From contig NC_037263.1 in the NCBI RefSeq assembly GCF_000002425.4, positions 8,062,917 to 8,126,916 of the forward strand: a stretch of 64,000 nucleotides of DNA. The letters run 5' to 3'. The notes under the pieces were generated by a model that ran no database searches, had not been told where the DNA came from, and saw nothing but the letters and a program-made list of their open reading frames with translations. Both the position numbers and the translations under genes were made by a program. Source of the DNA: Physcomitrium patens. Lineage: Eukaryota > Streptophyta > Bryopsida > Funariales > Funariaceae. Shown here in pieces: positions 13,704-25,490 of the stretch (its first letter is position 1; each line of letters opens with the position of its first letter).

Positions 13704-16428
13704 TACGAAGGTCTTCTTGTGCATCTTACTCATCTCAAAAGTGCAAAGGAATATTGCTCTTAAAAGGCTAATGAGCTTGTGTAAATAATATGTAAATAAA
13801 ATTATAAAGTATTGCAAAGATATTTTTTATATTGTCCATTATTAAATTACTTATAATAATTAGTATTTCAAGTGTGGTACTAAAGCCTTGATTAATTCTT
13901 CAAGCTGGTCAAGGAATCAATATTATAATCCAATCACTATTTATTGGTAGCTTCAATGATGTGCTCACCTTACCAAGCTTTGATCATACATTATATGTTA
14001 GAAAATAATTAGTGTAAAGTAGATTATAAGGCAGATATATTATATCTACCAAGAAGATCTTCAGATTAATAGAATGTTTGTAAGAAGTCCAACTGTCCAA
14101 GAGTGATGGTGCACGAAACTTGAAAAGGAAGATAAAAATATTTTGGTGTGATATGAACATGCAATTTTACAAAGTAGTGAAATCTTTTAATAAAAAAAAG
14201 AAATATCATAAGTTTGTATATGACAACAAAGAAGAAAAGTGGATAAAATTGCACAAAGAGATTTTTAAGTTTTAGGTATTGAAAAGAGAGGTGTTTGATA
14301 TTCAAAAATCAGATGTTGTTGTCTTGCTTATAAAGTTTACTTGCATGGATGCAAAGATTAAAAGCTTTTATGGAAAGAAAAAGAATACTAATCAGCAAGA
14401 ACTTTCAAATCGCAAACTTATAGAGTTAAAAAATAGAAAAATCTAAGCTTTTGTCTTAATAAGTATTATTCATATTCCACTAAATTTTGTGTAAGAAAGT
14501 AAAAAAAAATTGAAATTACTAAGGATTTACTTTGATGAAGAATACAGTGAACAAAGTTTATTTGTGAAAAAAATTGGCTTCAATGTAAAAATAGTTGAAA
14601 AGAGTGAAGGTACTATTCTAATGGTGTGTGAAAGCATAGACCTTGACAATCCTTATGCTATAAACCATAAAAATTACTTAGACTTTTTGATTTTATTCAT
14701 AAGATCTAAGAATTGTTTTATCAAATTCGAGTAGATTCTATCAAAAAAATATTATTATACATTCTTTACAACTTGTAAGTATGATTGCAAGCTCAATAGA
14801 GATATTTTTTAATATAGAATTTGTTAGTATTTTTTGATGGAATTTTTTTGATGGATATTAGATATTTAATCATAGATCTTGGCATTAATTTTTTTTAGTT
14901 GACTTCTTAAATCCTTCAATTTGGCATAGTGTATTTGGTTTGGAGGAAATTAAGGTAATATGCTTTGATTCTTCTATAAGGTTTCAAATCTCATAGCAAT
15001 GTCATAAATAGTTGACAATCAAATTATGTATTTAGTAGGAGTTGAAGATCTGTAAAACAAAGATACTCACAAATTACATCCAATGAGCTAGGTAGTAATG
15101 GCTCAAGAATTGTAGCCAGATTACAAAGATTACTTAATAATAAATTGAGATCAATAGAATTCACCAAGTTACAAAAGATTTATGTAAAAAATTTGAACAT
15201 CATAGACTTTAAAAATAGGAATAAAGATAGAAAGAAAGATTTGCCACTACTAGAAGATGAATTAAACAACAATAGCAATATCAAGAGTATGATTGCAAGA
15301 AACTTTTGCTCCATAACTCCTCCATTGAACCTTTTGAAGTTTTACAAATGTTCTATCGACAAAAGTAGTTGGCATGTAGCTGAAAAGTTATGTTAAGCTG
15401 ATTATTTTACTGTGCAGTATTATGATGGTGGCAAATATGTAGCAAATGTTCTTATTGTGTAACATGATAGGTATTAGTAGGAGTATAGAGCTAGCATTAA
15501 GCTTCAATCTTATCATGGCAAAGATTAGATATTAATAATTATTATTTGTAGAAAAAATATTTATATATACAAGACAAAACATGCTATTGTTACTAATATT
15601 ACAAACTGACATAGTCATGCCATAGTATAGAAAAGTGAAAAGGGATAGAAGTTGGGATTTGAGGATAAAAAGTAGTGGCAAGCATTCAAAGACTTAGATG
15701 AAGAGTGCTAGAAGAAGAATACTAAAGCCTCTTCTGGCCATGAAATCTCAATTTTAAGTATGAAGTATATCAAGAATAATATATTAAAGAACTCAGTCTA
15801 TTATTTTATATGTTATCATTCTAGATACATTTATAGAATATAAAATAAGATAGAGATGGCTTTAAGTAACAATATAGTAGTGTACAATATAGACTTTAAG
15901 AATGACCAAAAGATCAAATGCACAAAGAACTCTTGTATATCTACTAATAAGCTAAAGAAAGAGACATATCTTTATTAGTAGATGTACAAAGAAATAGACT
16001 TAGATCCTAGTGATATAGTAACACATTCATACAATGGGCTATCTATGCAAGAAGTGATCAAGGCCATCTATAATTACTAGTTGAATAAACAAATATAAAA
16101 AGACATATCTTTAGTTTGTTACTTTTAGGTAAGCTCTCCTAAGTGATTAATGTGATGAGATGTTTTTATAAATTATGATTGATTAATTTTTATTGAATAG
16201 TACATTCAAAGTATTTGGCAATGTATATTGGTGCTGCATCTTTGGCTGTTTTGCAATATTTTGGTTTCAAAAGAGCATTTGTAGTTGGAAATGAAGATGT
16301 GTAGAATCTTTTGATAGTTCAATGTCAATAATTTAATTGATTACTTTGATAAAAATATTAAGATAATTGTTACTTATTGCAACCTCTAAAGTAGATACAA
16401 TATTAAAAAAAATTGAAACTATGGGAGC
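13704..16428 (+). pseudogene. Degraded coding-like tract, family unknown
   Basis: Between two solo LTRs lie broken plus-strand frames with protein-like composition. One open piece at 14510-14734 reads FDEEYSEQSLFVKKIGFNVK. A second at 15145-15396 continues past a stop into DYFTVQYYDGGKYVANVL near 15400. A later piece near 15985-16080 reads MYKEIDLDPSDIVTHSYNGL. Several stops are TAG or TAA codons consistent with lost tryptophan or glutamine codons. I do not recognise the family. A decayed DNA transposon or host gene is possible. Copy 2 of LTR-C later inserted at its downstream side. Confidence 0.4.
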
Positions 16429-16433
16429 AAGAG

Positions 16434-17651
16434 TGTGAGTCATCAAATTGACTCATTAATTGTTTTAAGACAAAAGAATGCATATAGAGTGCCAAAATTA
16501 TAGTTTTTAGATAAAGATGTCTTTAAAAGATATTAAATAAAATAAAATAGTATTAATACAAAAAAATTGGAGTCTTAGTAAGTCTTGGAAGTAATTAATT
16601 TAGTTGATTTAGGATTTTTATTTATTATTGAGTAGTAAGTATTAATTATTAAGATCAATATCTATATTGATATTTTATCTATATGTATTACTTATAAAAA
16701 ATATAAATTTTAGTTAATAGATAGAAGAAATATAAGAAAGAACCTCATGTCTTTTTAGTTATTTATATATAAAATAGAATTTATAATAGATTTAAATTGA
16801 TTTTATTATTATAAAAAATAATCAAGATAAGAAAGTATAGCTTAAGATTGATTTTAATGTTATATAAATATTATAAGAATTTTTAGAATTTTTAGATTTT
16901 TTTTAGAATTTTTTTAGAGTTTTTCAGGAATTTTTAGAGCAATTTTTAAGACTTTGGTAAAAATAAGTTTTACCACTTCGAAAGCCATTATGAAGAAATG
17001 GAGTAAGATTTGAAGACCACATCAACCACTTAGGCTAATTGAGTATTTTTAAATACCATGGTGAAGTCAAAAATGAAAAACTATTGATTTTACTAGTAGA
17101 AAGTAAAAGGACTAACAACTAATATAGTCCTTATAAGAAAAGAGGTGCATAAGTTCCATATGGGTTATACACCTTGAAAGTAGTTAGGAAGATAAGACTA
17201 ACACCTCGTGGCCTCTCTTAGGAATCTATATACACTACTTATGAGCCTTGATGAGGCTCGAACTCCTGATCTCTTAAGTAAGTTATCCTTGAAGTAAAAA
17301 TTATTTATTTAATTTTTTATTTATTTCCTTATTATTTTTCAAACCTTCATAATTTATTCATAGTAACTCGGATTTATATGTTTCTTACACCATTGAAAAG
17401 ACAAAAAAATGAAATTTCTAAAAATAATTTTTTATTATTTACTTTTTATTTTTTATTAGATAAAAACTTAGTGAATAGATTATAACTAGTTTTAAAGTGT
17501 ATAATTCTTTGATTACACTTGTTCTACTTATTTTGTATTTTAATTTTTTTGTTCTTATTCTTACTAATTTTACTTCATACTATCTATTATAAAAAATCTC
17601 TTAATTCAAGCCATCTTATAATTGGATTAAAGAGTGAATTTTGCACTCAAA
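16434..17651 (+). repeat. Solo LTR, family C, copy 2, with target duplication
   Basis: 1218 bp starting tgtgagtcatcaaattgac and ending ttgcactcaaa (expected actcaca), so the termini form the inverted pair TGTGAGT/ACTCACA. It is flanked by a perfect 5-bp duplication, aagag at 16429-16433 and at 17652-17656. That duplication shows a single retrotransposon-type insertion later reduced to a solo LTR. It includes the conserved block cctcgtggcctctcttagg shared with copy 1. Confidence 0.85.
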
Positions 17652-17656
17652 AAGAG

Positions 17657-17919
17657 ATAGCAAGATTGCAAATGTAATATCCATCTATGTACATGCAACA
17701 CTTGATGGAAGAGAACAAGAATCTATCTTTGTTTGCATTTTTCTTGCAACTACAGAGGCTTGAATTGCAGCATAAGTTGCCTAAAAAAATCTCAAATAAA
17801 AAATAACAAGCTTTGCAAGGGGGTGTTCTTTGGCAATGGATTGGATGTAGAAGCATGGATGGTTCATTATGTATTCCTGATAAGCTTTAGTACTACAATT
17901 AATTTGCACACAAGTTGTA

Positions 17920-17958
<39 letters not shown>

Positions 17959-20120
17959 TATTTCATAACTTTATTCACATATATCTTAAATTTTTTTTTT
18001 TAATCTTTTTATGCACAATTGTACAAATCTTTTCTTTCACTTTTCTATTTTTTGGTCCTCATTGAGTGTCTCATAAACAATGCACTTATACATAACCAAA
18101 TTTGTACCTCTTAGTGTATGGCCATCATAATACCTATAAAAATATTACAGTGGCTAAATTCTTGTTGTTAATTTTGCTTTAGATCCAAGAAGACGTGGCC
18201 ATATATATTAGATGAAAGTAATGAGAGCAAATTTTATGGACTCTTTTAATACCACATTAAGAGACTCAATGTCCTTCTAATAGCTATGTCAACAATGCAA
18301 TTCAAAAATAAATATTCTAATGAAAATAGTCAAAGGAGAGTGAAAATGAGCAAAAATATTGGATGTAAGTATCGTTACAAGTGTCTATTAATTGTTGCCA
18401 AAGAATCTTAGTACAAATGCTTACTTTCTTGTAATGTTTGTTCAATAGAGTTGCTTCATCAAATAGACTTGGCCATAGTAGTAGCAAGAATGCATAGCAT
18501 TGCAAGAGCTACAAAAGTACGTATCTAAGCACTCTATACAATAGATGATGCAACAATGCATGAAGCTGTTGCAGTGGTTATAATAACAACTCTATATGTA
18601 GCAAAGCATCTAGTGAATATGGAAGAAAAATTATCAATATAGGCAATGACTTAGTAGTAGGATCTTTTAGCCAATTACATCAAGATTCACACAGTACTTT
18701 GAGAGGTTTAGGTGTAATGGCATTTGCTTATTACTAAGGATTAGAGAGATAAAAAAGATTCCTTTTTACTTGTAGCAAGCTGAAATTAAGTCTAGGCATA
18801 AGATCACTGAATAAAAATGTATGTATGAAAAGTTTTATCATTGCATGGAATATGCATGTAGGCAGTCCTCTGAATGGAATAAAGAGGATTAGAAGCAAGT
18901 ACATGGTGGCTATACTGACTAGATAGTAACTAACAAGATGATAATTTTGTTCACAAATTCATTAAGCAATAGTGAAAATTTGAAGTGAGAAAGACTTTTG
19001 ACAATGGAATGTCAATTATGATCCTTTTATTTGGAGCTAAATCTGTATTGTAACATGATGTATTAAACAAAAGGTCTACTTTAATTTGACTTTACTTTAT
19101 GGGCTTTAATTGTATTTTAGATAAAAAAAACTCTTTGTAAGATTCTTGAGCTGCATTACTTTGAGGATCAAACTTGTGAATTGTGCATCATTAATGCTTT
19201 GTTTATTCTTAGTTACATTACTATACGAATTCATTCCATTGTTAAATTATACATAATCTTGTATATCTCACAAATATCTCTTATATAAAATAAGAGAGAC
19301 AAATTCATTGGAAAAATATATGAGATAAATAAAAAGAGACAAAAATCTTCTATGATTTGTTGTATGTACTATTATTTTCATGAAAAGTGAATCAAAAATT
19401 GAATTTACATGGTTTTAATAGAAGCAAATAAAATTTGATTACATCCAAAAGATTATGCATAAATGCATGATATATTAAGACTAATATAAGCTTAAAGTAC
19501 AATCATGTATAGTGGATATTCATATTATAATGGCAAGCATGACTTTTAGTAAAGAAGTAAAGATAAAGAAGTAGGTAGAAAAGAATGCATTGATAGTTGT
19601 ATAATTTACAATGAAACCATGTGAGTAAAATCTCGAGAAATGTAAATGTCAATGTGAATGGAGTAAAATAGAAAAGAAGAATATTGGAGATAAAATATTG
19701 AGGAGTAAAATGAGATAGAATATTGGAGAAGCAGGAATTAATAAACGCATTGAAATGGTACTAAGAAAAGATGGTAGTAGCAGTAGGAGGATTAAAGTAG
19801 AGATAAAATATAAGATATAAGTATAAGAATAGATTGTAATTGAAGTAGAAGAAAGAATTGGTAATGGAAGATGTAAGAAAGATTGAATATGGTATGTAGA
19901 AAATTTATAAAAGTAAAAATGAGATTTTGAGGTTGTATGTTGGTTGTTGTAAATCAAATGAGAGATATAGCAATAGTAGCAATGAAAATGAAGATAAATG
20001 AGGAGTAAGAATAAAACATGATTATAAGAGCATTGGTACAATATTATAGGAAAGATAAGTAATACATGCTATAAGTGTGCCAAAGTAAGTAAGAGGGAAT
20101 GATGTAAATCAAAATGATGT
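17657..20120. other. Degraded coding-like and AT-rich sequence
   Basis: Immediately after LTR-C copy 2 the plus strand reads AKIANVISIYVHATLDGREQ-like sequence (about 17660-17720), probably the continuation of the tract before the LTR. Further broken plus-strand frames run to about 19060, for example TIDDATMHEAVAVVIITTLY near 18540-18600. None is assignable. A TA run occupies 17922-17957. From 19100 to 20120 I see only AT-rich DNA; the minus-strand open frame at 19649-20041 is low-complexity and not credible. Confidence 0.4.
17922..17957. repeat. TA dinucleotide microsatellite
   Basis: About 18 uninterrupted TA units, seen directly. Similar runs occur at 53105-53134, 58530-58574 and 60595-60621. 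Confidence 0.95.
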
Positions 20121-20125
20121 ATTTG

Positions 20126-20686
20126 TGTCACGGACATACTCATGTAAGCTAGTAATTACATATAAAAATAAGCAAAAGTAAGTAAAAGTAAGTAAAAATA
20201 AGTTAATTCTATAGTATTTAATATAAAAGCTTTCTAGAAGCTTCATAGATGTTGCTTTGACTTCATAGGTATCTTTAATTGACTTTTTGGATTAGAAACG
20301 TGGTCAATAAGTTGGCCATGTGCCACACATGTTGTTAGCTTGAAGATCAAGCTAACTATGTGGCCCACACATAGAAAAACTTACCTTGTAAGTTAAGGCA
20401 TGTGTCCTACAAAGTCAACACATATTGAAGGTCCTATAGAATGTCACCACGTAGCCCCTAATTAGATAGTATATATAGAGATAAGAATGAAGCCTTCTTC
20501 ACTCTGGTCAACTCTTTTCTTGCTTCCAGTCTAGTTTCAAGGAGCTCTAGTTTTCTTGTCTTTTGGCAATTGCCATTCCAGTTTCTCTTTCAATATACAT
20601 ACTTTTCTATTTATATTTTTTTACCTTTCTTTGAGTGAAGGCTCTCTTATTTGAATTACTTTTTCATCGAGTTCTTGTCCTTGACA
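20126..20686 (+). repeat. 5' LTR of G1
   Basis: 561 bp, starting TGTCACGGACATAC and ending TCCTTGACA, so the termini form the imperfect inverted pair TGTCACGGA/TCCTTGACA. The same length recurs in the 3' LTR and in the two solo LTRs at 51992 and 56901, which fixes both ends. A tatatata stretch near 20469-20477 followed by gaagccttcttcactc is a plausible TATA box and transcript start region. Confidence 0.92.
20469..20477 (+). promoter_or_regulatory. Candidate TATA box in the G1 LTR
   Basis: tagtatatatagag lies about 340 bp into the LTR. It is kept in the 3' LTR, in G2 and in both solo LTRs, as expected for the U3 promoter. Position only; transcription is not shown by the sequence. Confidence 0.5.
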
Positions 20687-20706
20687 GATTGACAAGAATG
20701 TACCTA

Positions 20707-20718
20707 CAATATCAGAGC
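20707..20718 (+). other. Candidate primer-binding site, offset from the LTR
   Basis: caatatcagagc resembles the common plant initiator-Met-tRNA site TGGTATCAGAGC, with G-to-A changes at its start. Unusually, it begins 20 nt downstream of the LTR end rather than directly adjacent. The same offset occurs in the minus-strand copy G2 just inside its LTR (about 37070-37101). Confidence 0.4.
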
Positions 20719-20898
20719 TTTGTCTAATCTTGATTAAGAGTGGATTATCCTTTTTTCTTGATAAGATATAAGCATATTAGAAGTTACGGATTATCCTCTT
20801 CTAAACTGATATTGTCCTTTGTATTTTTTTTGTTCTCAAGTCCTCTCTTCTATTTTTCTTGAGCAATATTAGACATCTTCTCTTTTCTAAGTGTTATC

Positions 20899-21905
20899 AT
20901 GGAAGAACTTGTTGAAATGAAGAGTACAATAGCACAAATGCAAGAGTAATTGAGGAAGTTAATGCTTGCGATGTATCAACTCAATTTACCACCACAAGAA
21001 ATAACAAGATTGGTAAGAAGTGAAGATATAGAAATGGTTGGAGCTGCTTCAACATCTGCACCAAACCATGTCCTTTTTCCTATGGTGGAATGTCCTTTTA
21101 ATGTTAGAAAACCAAGAATTGTCCTACCTGAGAAGTTTGATGGCACCAGATCCAAGTTTCGAGGATTTATCAATCAAGTGCACCTTGTGATTGAACTTCT
21201 ATTCCAAAGCTATCCAACTCTAGGATCGCAAGTTAGATTCATTGATACGCTTCTTTCAGATTCAGTACTATTGTGATTTTCATCTTTTCTTGAACGACGA
21301 GATCCAATATTGGATAATCTAGAGGTTTTTCTGGTGGAGTTTCGATCCATGTATGGACAACATGATGCAATTCGTGTTGCAACCAATAAGATCTATATTT
21401 TATGACAAGGCAATCGATCAGTAACGTTGTATGCTTCACAATTTTGACAACTTGCAACTGATATTAAGTAGGATGATGCTACACTTATTAGCCAATTTCT
21501 CTATGGATTACAATATGAGGTAATTAAATTAATACTCAACTTACATGATCCTCAAACATTGAATCAAGCAATTGACTTTGCTATGAAGTGCGACAATTAC
21601 CTTTTTAAATTTCGATAGGAGAACCATACAAGTGGACGTTAATGTTACTGTAATTCAATGGCAATACCAACACCTCTTCAATACATACATTCGGAAGTAG
21701 AGGATATGCAAATTGATGCAGTACGTTTTAAATCTCTTACTGAGCAAAAAAGATTCATCGTCATCAACAAGGATTATGTTTATATTGTAGAGAACCAAAG
21801 CACACTACTCAATATTGTCCAAAGAAATGATGCAATCACAAAATGAGGAGTATAGTTGTGAAAGAAGAAAATATGTCAGAAAATGAGTTTGTCCAGCTAC
21901 AATAG
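20899..21905 (+). pseudogene. gag of G1, broken
   Basis: The first ATG of the internal region opens MEELVEMKSTIAQMQ, then a stop (CAA to TAA by inference), then an open stretch at 20950-21276 with LPEKFDGTRSKFRGFINQ. A further stretch at 21658-21846 ends where a zinc knuckle would be expected; the cysteines are gone (DYVYIVENQSTLLNIVQ aligns with a CxxC pattern). It would form the nucleocapsid particle. About eight stops fall in the single inferred frame, and nearly all can come from C-to-T or G-to-A change. The protein is not producible as it stands. Confidence 0.8.
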
Positions 21906-21910
21906 GGACC

Positions 21911-24900
21911 GTGCGGCTGGAACCTTGTACAACATCTAGTAAAGGTCCTATTCTCTCTTCAGAGCCCTCTTCTTGTTTTACATTAAATGTTATTTTAGGA
22001 CCTAAATATTACAAAGCCTCTACCTTGTTAGATTCAAGAGCCTCGGCGTGTTTCTTAGATGAAGAATTTATTAAAAGATATAGCATATCTTTAATAAAGA
22101 AAACTAAACTTGTTCATGTAGAAGTCATAGATGGTCGTCCATTGTCTTCTGGAGATATTACTCACGAAACCCTTCCTATAGAAGTAATAATCAATGGTCA
22201 TAATAGCTTTGTAGTATTTAATATCATTAGATCTCCCTATAATCTAATTATTTTAGATTTATCATGGTTAAAAAAATACAACCCTCAAATAGATTGGATT
22301 TCTCGAACTCTTACTCTCTCTAAAAGTATAAATAACAGTGTAGTTAATCAAGTAGAGAGTCATAAGTCTAGTTCAATTAAACCCGTATTTATACATGTAA
22401 AAGCTTTCTTGCATGCTACTATGAAAGAATCACCATATATTATTTATGCCACACTTATTTTTACTGGTGAAAAGACTTCAAGTGACATTCTAAGCCAATA
22501 TCAAGAATTTCAAGATGTATTCGAAAAAAAGAATGCGGATACACTTCCAGAATATTATCCCTATGATTGCTCAATTGACCTTCAAGAAGGAGCACAACCG
22601 CCATTTGGACCAATCTATAGTTTATCACAAAATGAGTTGACTGAACTCAAGGAGTATATTGAAGAAAATCTAGCCAAGAATTTCATACGCCATTCTAAAT
22701 CTCTGGCAGGAGCTCTAATTCTATTTGTGAAGAAAAAAGATGGATCATTGCGGATATGTGTTGATTATCAAGGACTCAACAAGATTACCATTAAGAACAA
22801 GTATCCACTACCTTTAATATCTAGACTTCTTGATCAACTGAATCAAGCTAAGATCTATACAAAAATAGATCTCTGGGAAGCATAGAATCTAGTACGCATC
22901 AAAGAAGGAGATAAATAGAAGACTGCGTTTCGAACTAGGTATGGACATTTTGAATACAACGTCATGCCTTTTGGACTTACAAATGCACCAACAACTTTTC
23001 AACATCTAATGAATGATATTTTTCAAGAATTTTTGGATGATTTTGTGGTCTGTTATCTAGACGACATCTTGATCTATTCTAAGAATCTAGAAGAACATGA
23101 ACTTCATGTTCATCATGTGTTACAAAAATTAAGAGATGCAAGACTCTATGCCAAGATAAAAAAGTGTATATTCCATACTACTCAAGTCAATTTCTTAGGT
23201 TATATCATTTCAAATAATGGACTTATGATGGATCTTAAGAAAGTTCAAATTATTATAGATTGGAAGATCCCAAAAATGGTAAGAGATGTCCAATGCTTTT
23301 TGAGATTTGCCAACTACTATCGGATCTTCATCAAAGACTTTTCTCGAGTTGCAGCTTCACTTACACGTTTGACTTATAAAGACAAACTCCAATGGAATCA
23401 AGAAGCGGAAGTTGCTTTTGAATCTTTGAAGATAGCATTCATTTCTACACCAATCTTGTATCGTGCTGATTTTTCCAAAGCATTCTTTATGGAAATAGAT
23501 ACATCAAACTTTGCTCTGGGTGCGATTTTATCACAAATGGGAATAGATGACAAACTTCATCTAGTAGACCTTCATTCAAGAAAATCCTCAATAGCAGAAA
23601 TCAATTATGAGATCCATGACAAAGAACTTCTTGAAATTGTGGATTCTTTTCAAGAATAACATCATTATCTAGAAGGCGCTTCCAGTCCAATCATCGTGTA
23701 TATGGATCACAAGAACCTCGAGTATTTTATATCAGCACGTGTATTAAATCATCGTCAAGCTCGTTGGAGCATGTCTTTATCAAATTTCGACTTCATCATC
23801 ACTTATTGACCAAGAAAACAAGGTTTGTCCGATGTCTTGTCTAGACGTTCTTATCTTGCACCAAAAGAAAGAGATGCAGCTTTTGAGCAACAAAGAATGG
23901 TCCTCTTGAAGCCAGAGCAATTTCATCTTCAAGCAATAAAATCAACATATACTGTTGATTTAACTTTTCTTAAGCAAGTCCAGTTAAGTATGTCTTCAGA
24001 CCCTCTTGTTCATGATATCAAGAATAATTCTTCTATATCTCATGTTTCCTCTAAATTTGAATTCAAGAACAACCTACTTTATTTTGAAGGACACCTATAT
24101 GTTCCAGAAAGAGAAGCACGTTTACGTATTCTTCAAGCTCATCACGATTTTCCAATAGCAGGACATTTTGGATATAATAAAACTTTAGAGCTGATATCTA
24201 GGGATTTTTGGTGCCCTCAAATGTGGAAGGCAGTCAAAGATTTTGTAAAATCATGTGATGTTTGTTCAAGATCAAAAACTCCTCGTCATCGACCTTTTGG
24301 ACTTCTTCAGCCATTACCTATTCCAGAATAACCAGGGTCTTCTGTTTCTATGGACTTCATCATGGATCTTCTAATCTCAGGTTCTTATGACTCTATATTC
24401 GCGATAGTAGATCGTTTTACCAAGATGGAATATTTTGTATCATGTACAAAATCTATCACATGTAAAAAAATAGCTAAGTTCTTTCTTGACAATATCTATC
24501 GCTATCATGGATTATCCAAGGATATTATATCAGATAGGAGAATTCAATTTGTATCAAGATTTTGGTGGACTCTTTTCAAGATTCTAAAACTGGATATAAA
24601 ACTATCTTCAGCATTCCATCCTCAAACTGATGGACAAACAGAGCGTGTTAATCAAATTTTGGAGCAATATTTAAGATGTACCATTAACTACCAACAAGAT
24701 GATTGGACAACTCTTTTGCCATTGGCAGAGTTTGCTTACAATAACATGGTACATTCTTCTACAAAACAAACACCTTTCTTTACTAATTATGATTAACATC
24801 TATGACTTGATACTTTTGACTTTTCAAAAGTTGATAATCCTGCTGCAAAAGATTTGGCGATTCATTTATCAGAGCTATATGCAACAATGAAGGCGCAGTT

Positions 24901-25374
24901 AAAAGAAGCTCAAGAACAACAAAAGGTCAATGCGGATGTCTATCAAAAGGAACAACCACCATTCCTCTTGGGTAATAAGGTATGGCTACTTCATCTCAAT
25001 ATCAAGACCACTCATTCTTGTGACAAGTTGGACTATCAAAGACTTGGACCATTTTCTATTTTTACATAAATCAATGCAGTTGCATATTGTTTACATCTAC
25101 TCAAGTCAATAAAAATCCATCCAATATTCCACGTGTCTCTTCTTGAACCATATAAGATAGTGGACATACCAAGAAGATGACAAGCTCCACATCCTCCTAT
25201 TGAAGTGGACAATAATGAAGAGTTTGAAGTAGAAGAAGTTTTAGATTTAAGGCAGTGCCGAAATAAATTAGAATATCTTGTCCATTGGTGCAAATATGAT
25301 ATTAGTGAATGCACATGGGAGCCAATAAAGAATCTTGCAAATGCAGCAAAGGAAATAGAGGCTTTTCATCAATG
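21911..25374 (+). pseudogene. pol of G1: protease, RT, RNase H, integrase, chromodomain
   Basis: Protease active region is [12 protein letters not shown] (DSGAS expected, so the glycine is lost). RT runs from about 22500 to 23300 with [23 protein letters not shown] and the catalytic box CYLDDILIYSKN. RNase H starts near 23490 (MEIDTSNFALGAILSQ). The integrase zinc finger lies near 24130-24290 (HHDF...GHFGYNKT...CDVCSRSK). The integrase core has MDFIMDLL, IISDRRIQF and HPQTDGQTERVNQ. The chromodomain at 25207-25374 has YLVHWCKYDISECTWEP, followed by a stop. About a dozen stops interrupt it. In intact relatives this is one polyprotein that copies RNA to DNA and inserts it; the chromodomain directs insertion toward chromatin. 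Confidence 0.9.
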
Positions 25375-25490
25375 ACATCCATCAAAATGAAGATGAAAAT
25401 CTTCTTTATAAAAGAAACAACATCTAGACAAGATAACATTCTACTTTTAATCCTTGTTCATAGCTTCTTTGTAGTTGTGATGCTCAAGAG

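Noticed and set aside
12483-17651. The two LTR-C copies as the LTR pair of one element
   Set aside because: They have the same orientation and a plausible spacing, but copy 2 has its own perfect target duplication (aagag) on both sides, which an LTR of an intact pair would not have. The intervening sequence also shows no retroelement domains and appears to continue past copy 2.
19649-20041. 130-codon minus-strand frame rich in Tyr, Ile, Leu and Ser
   Set aside because: The composition follows the AT- and GA-rich repeat structure (aatagaaga-like words). There are no motifs or plausible domain.
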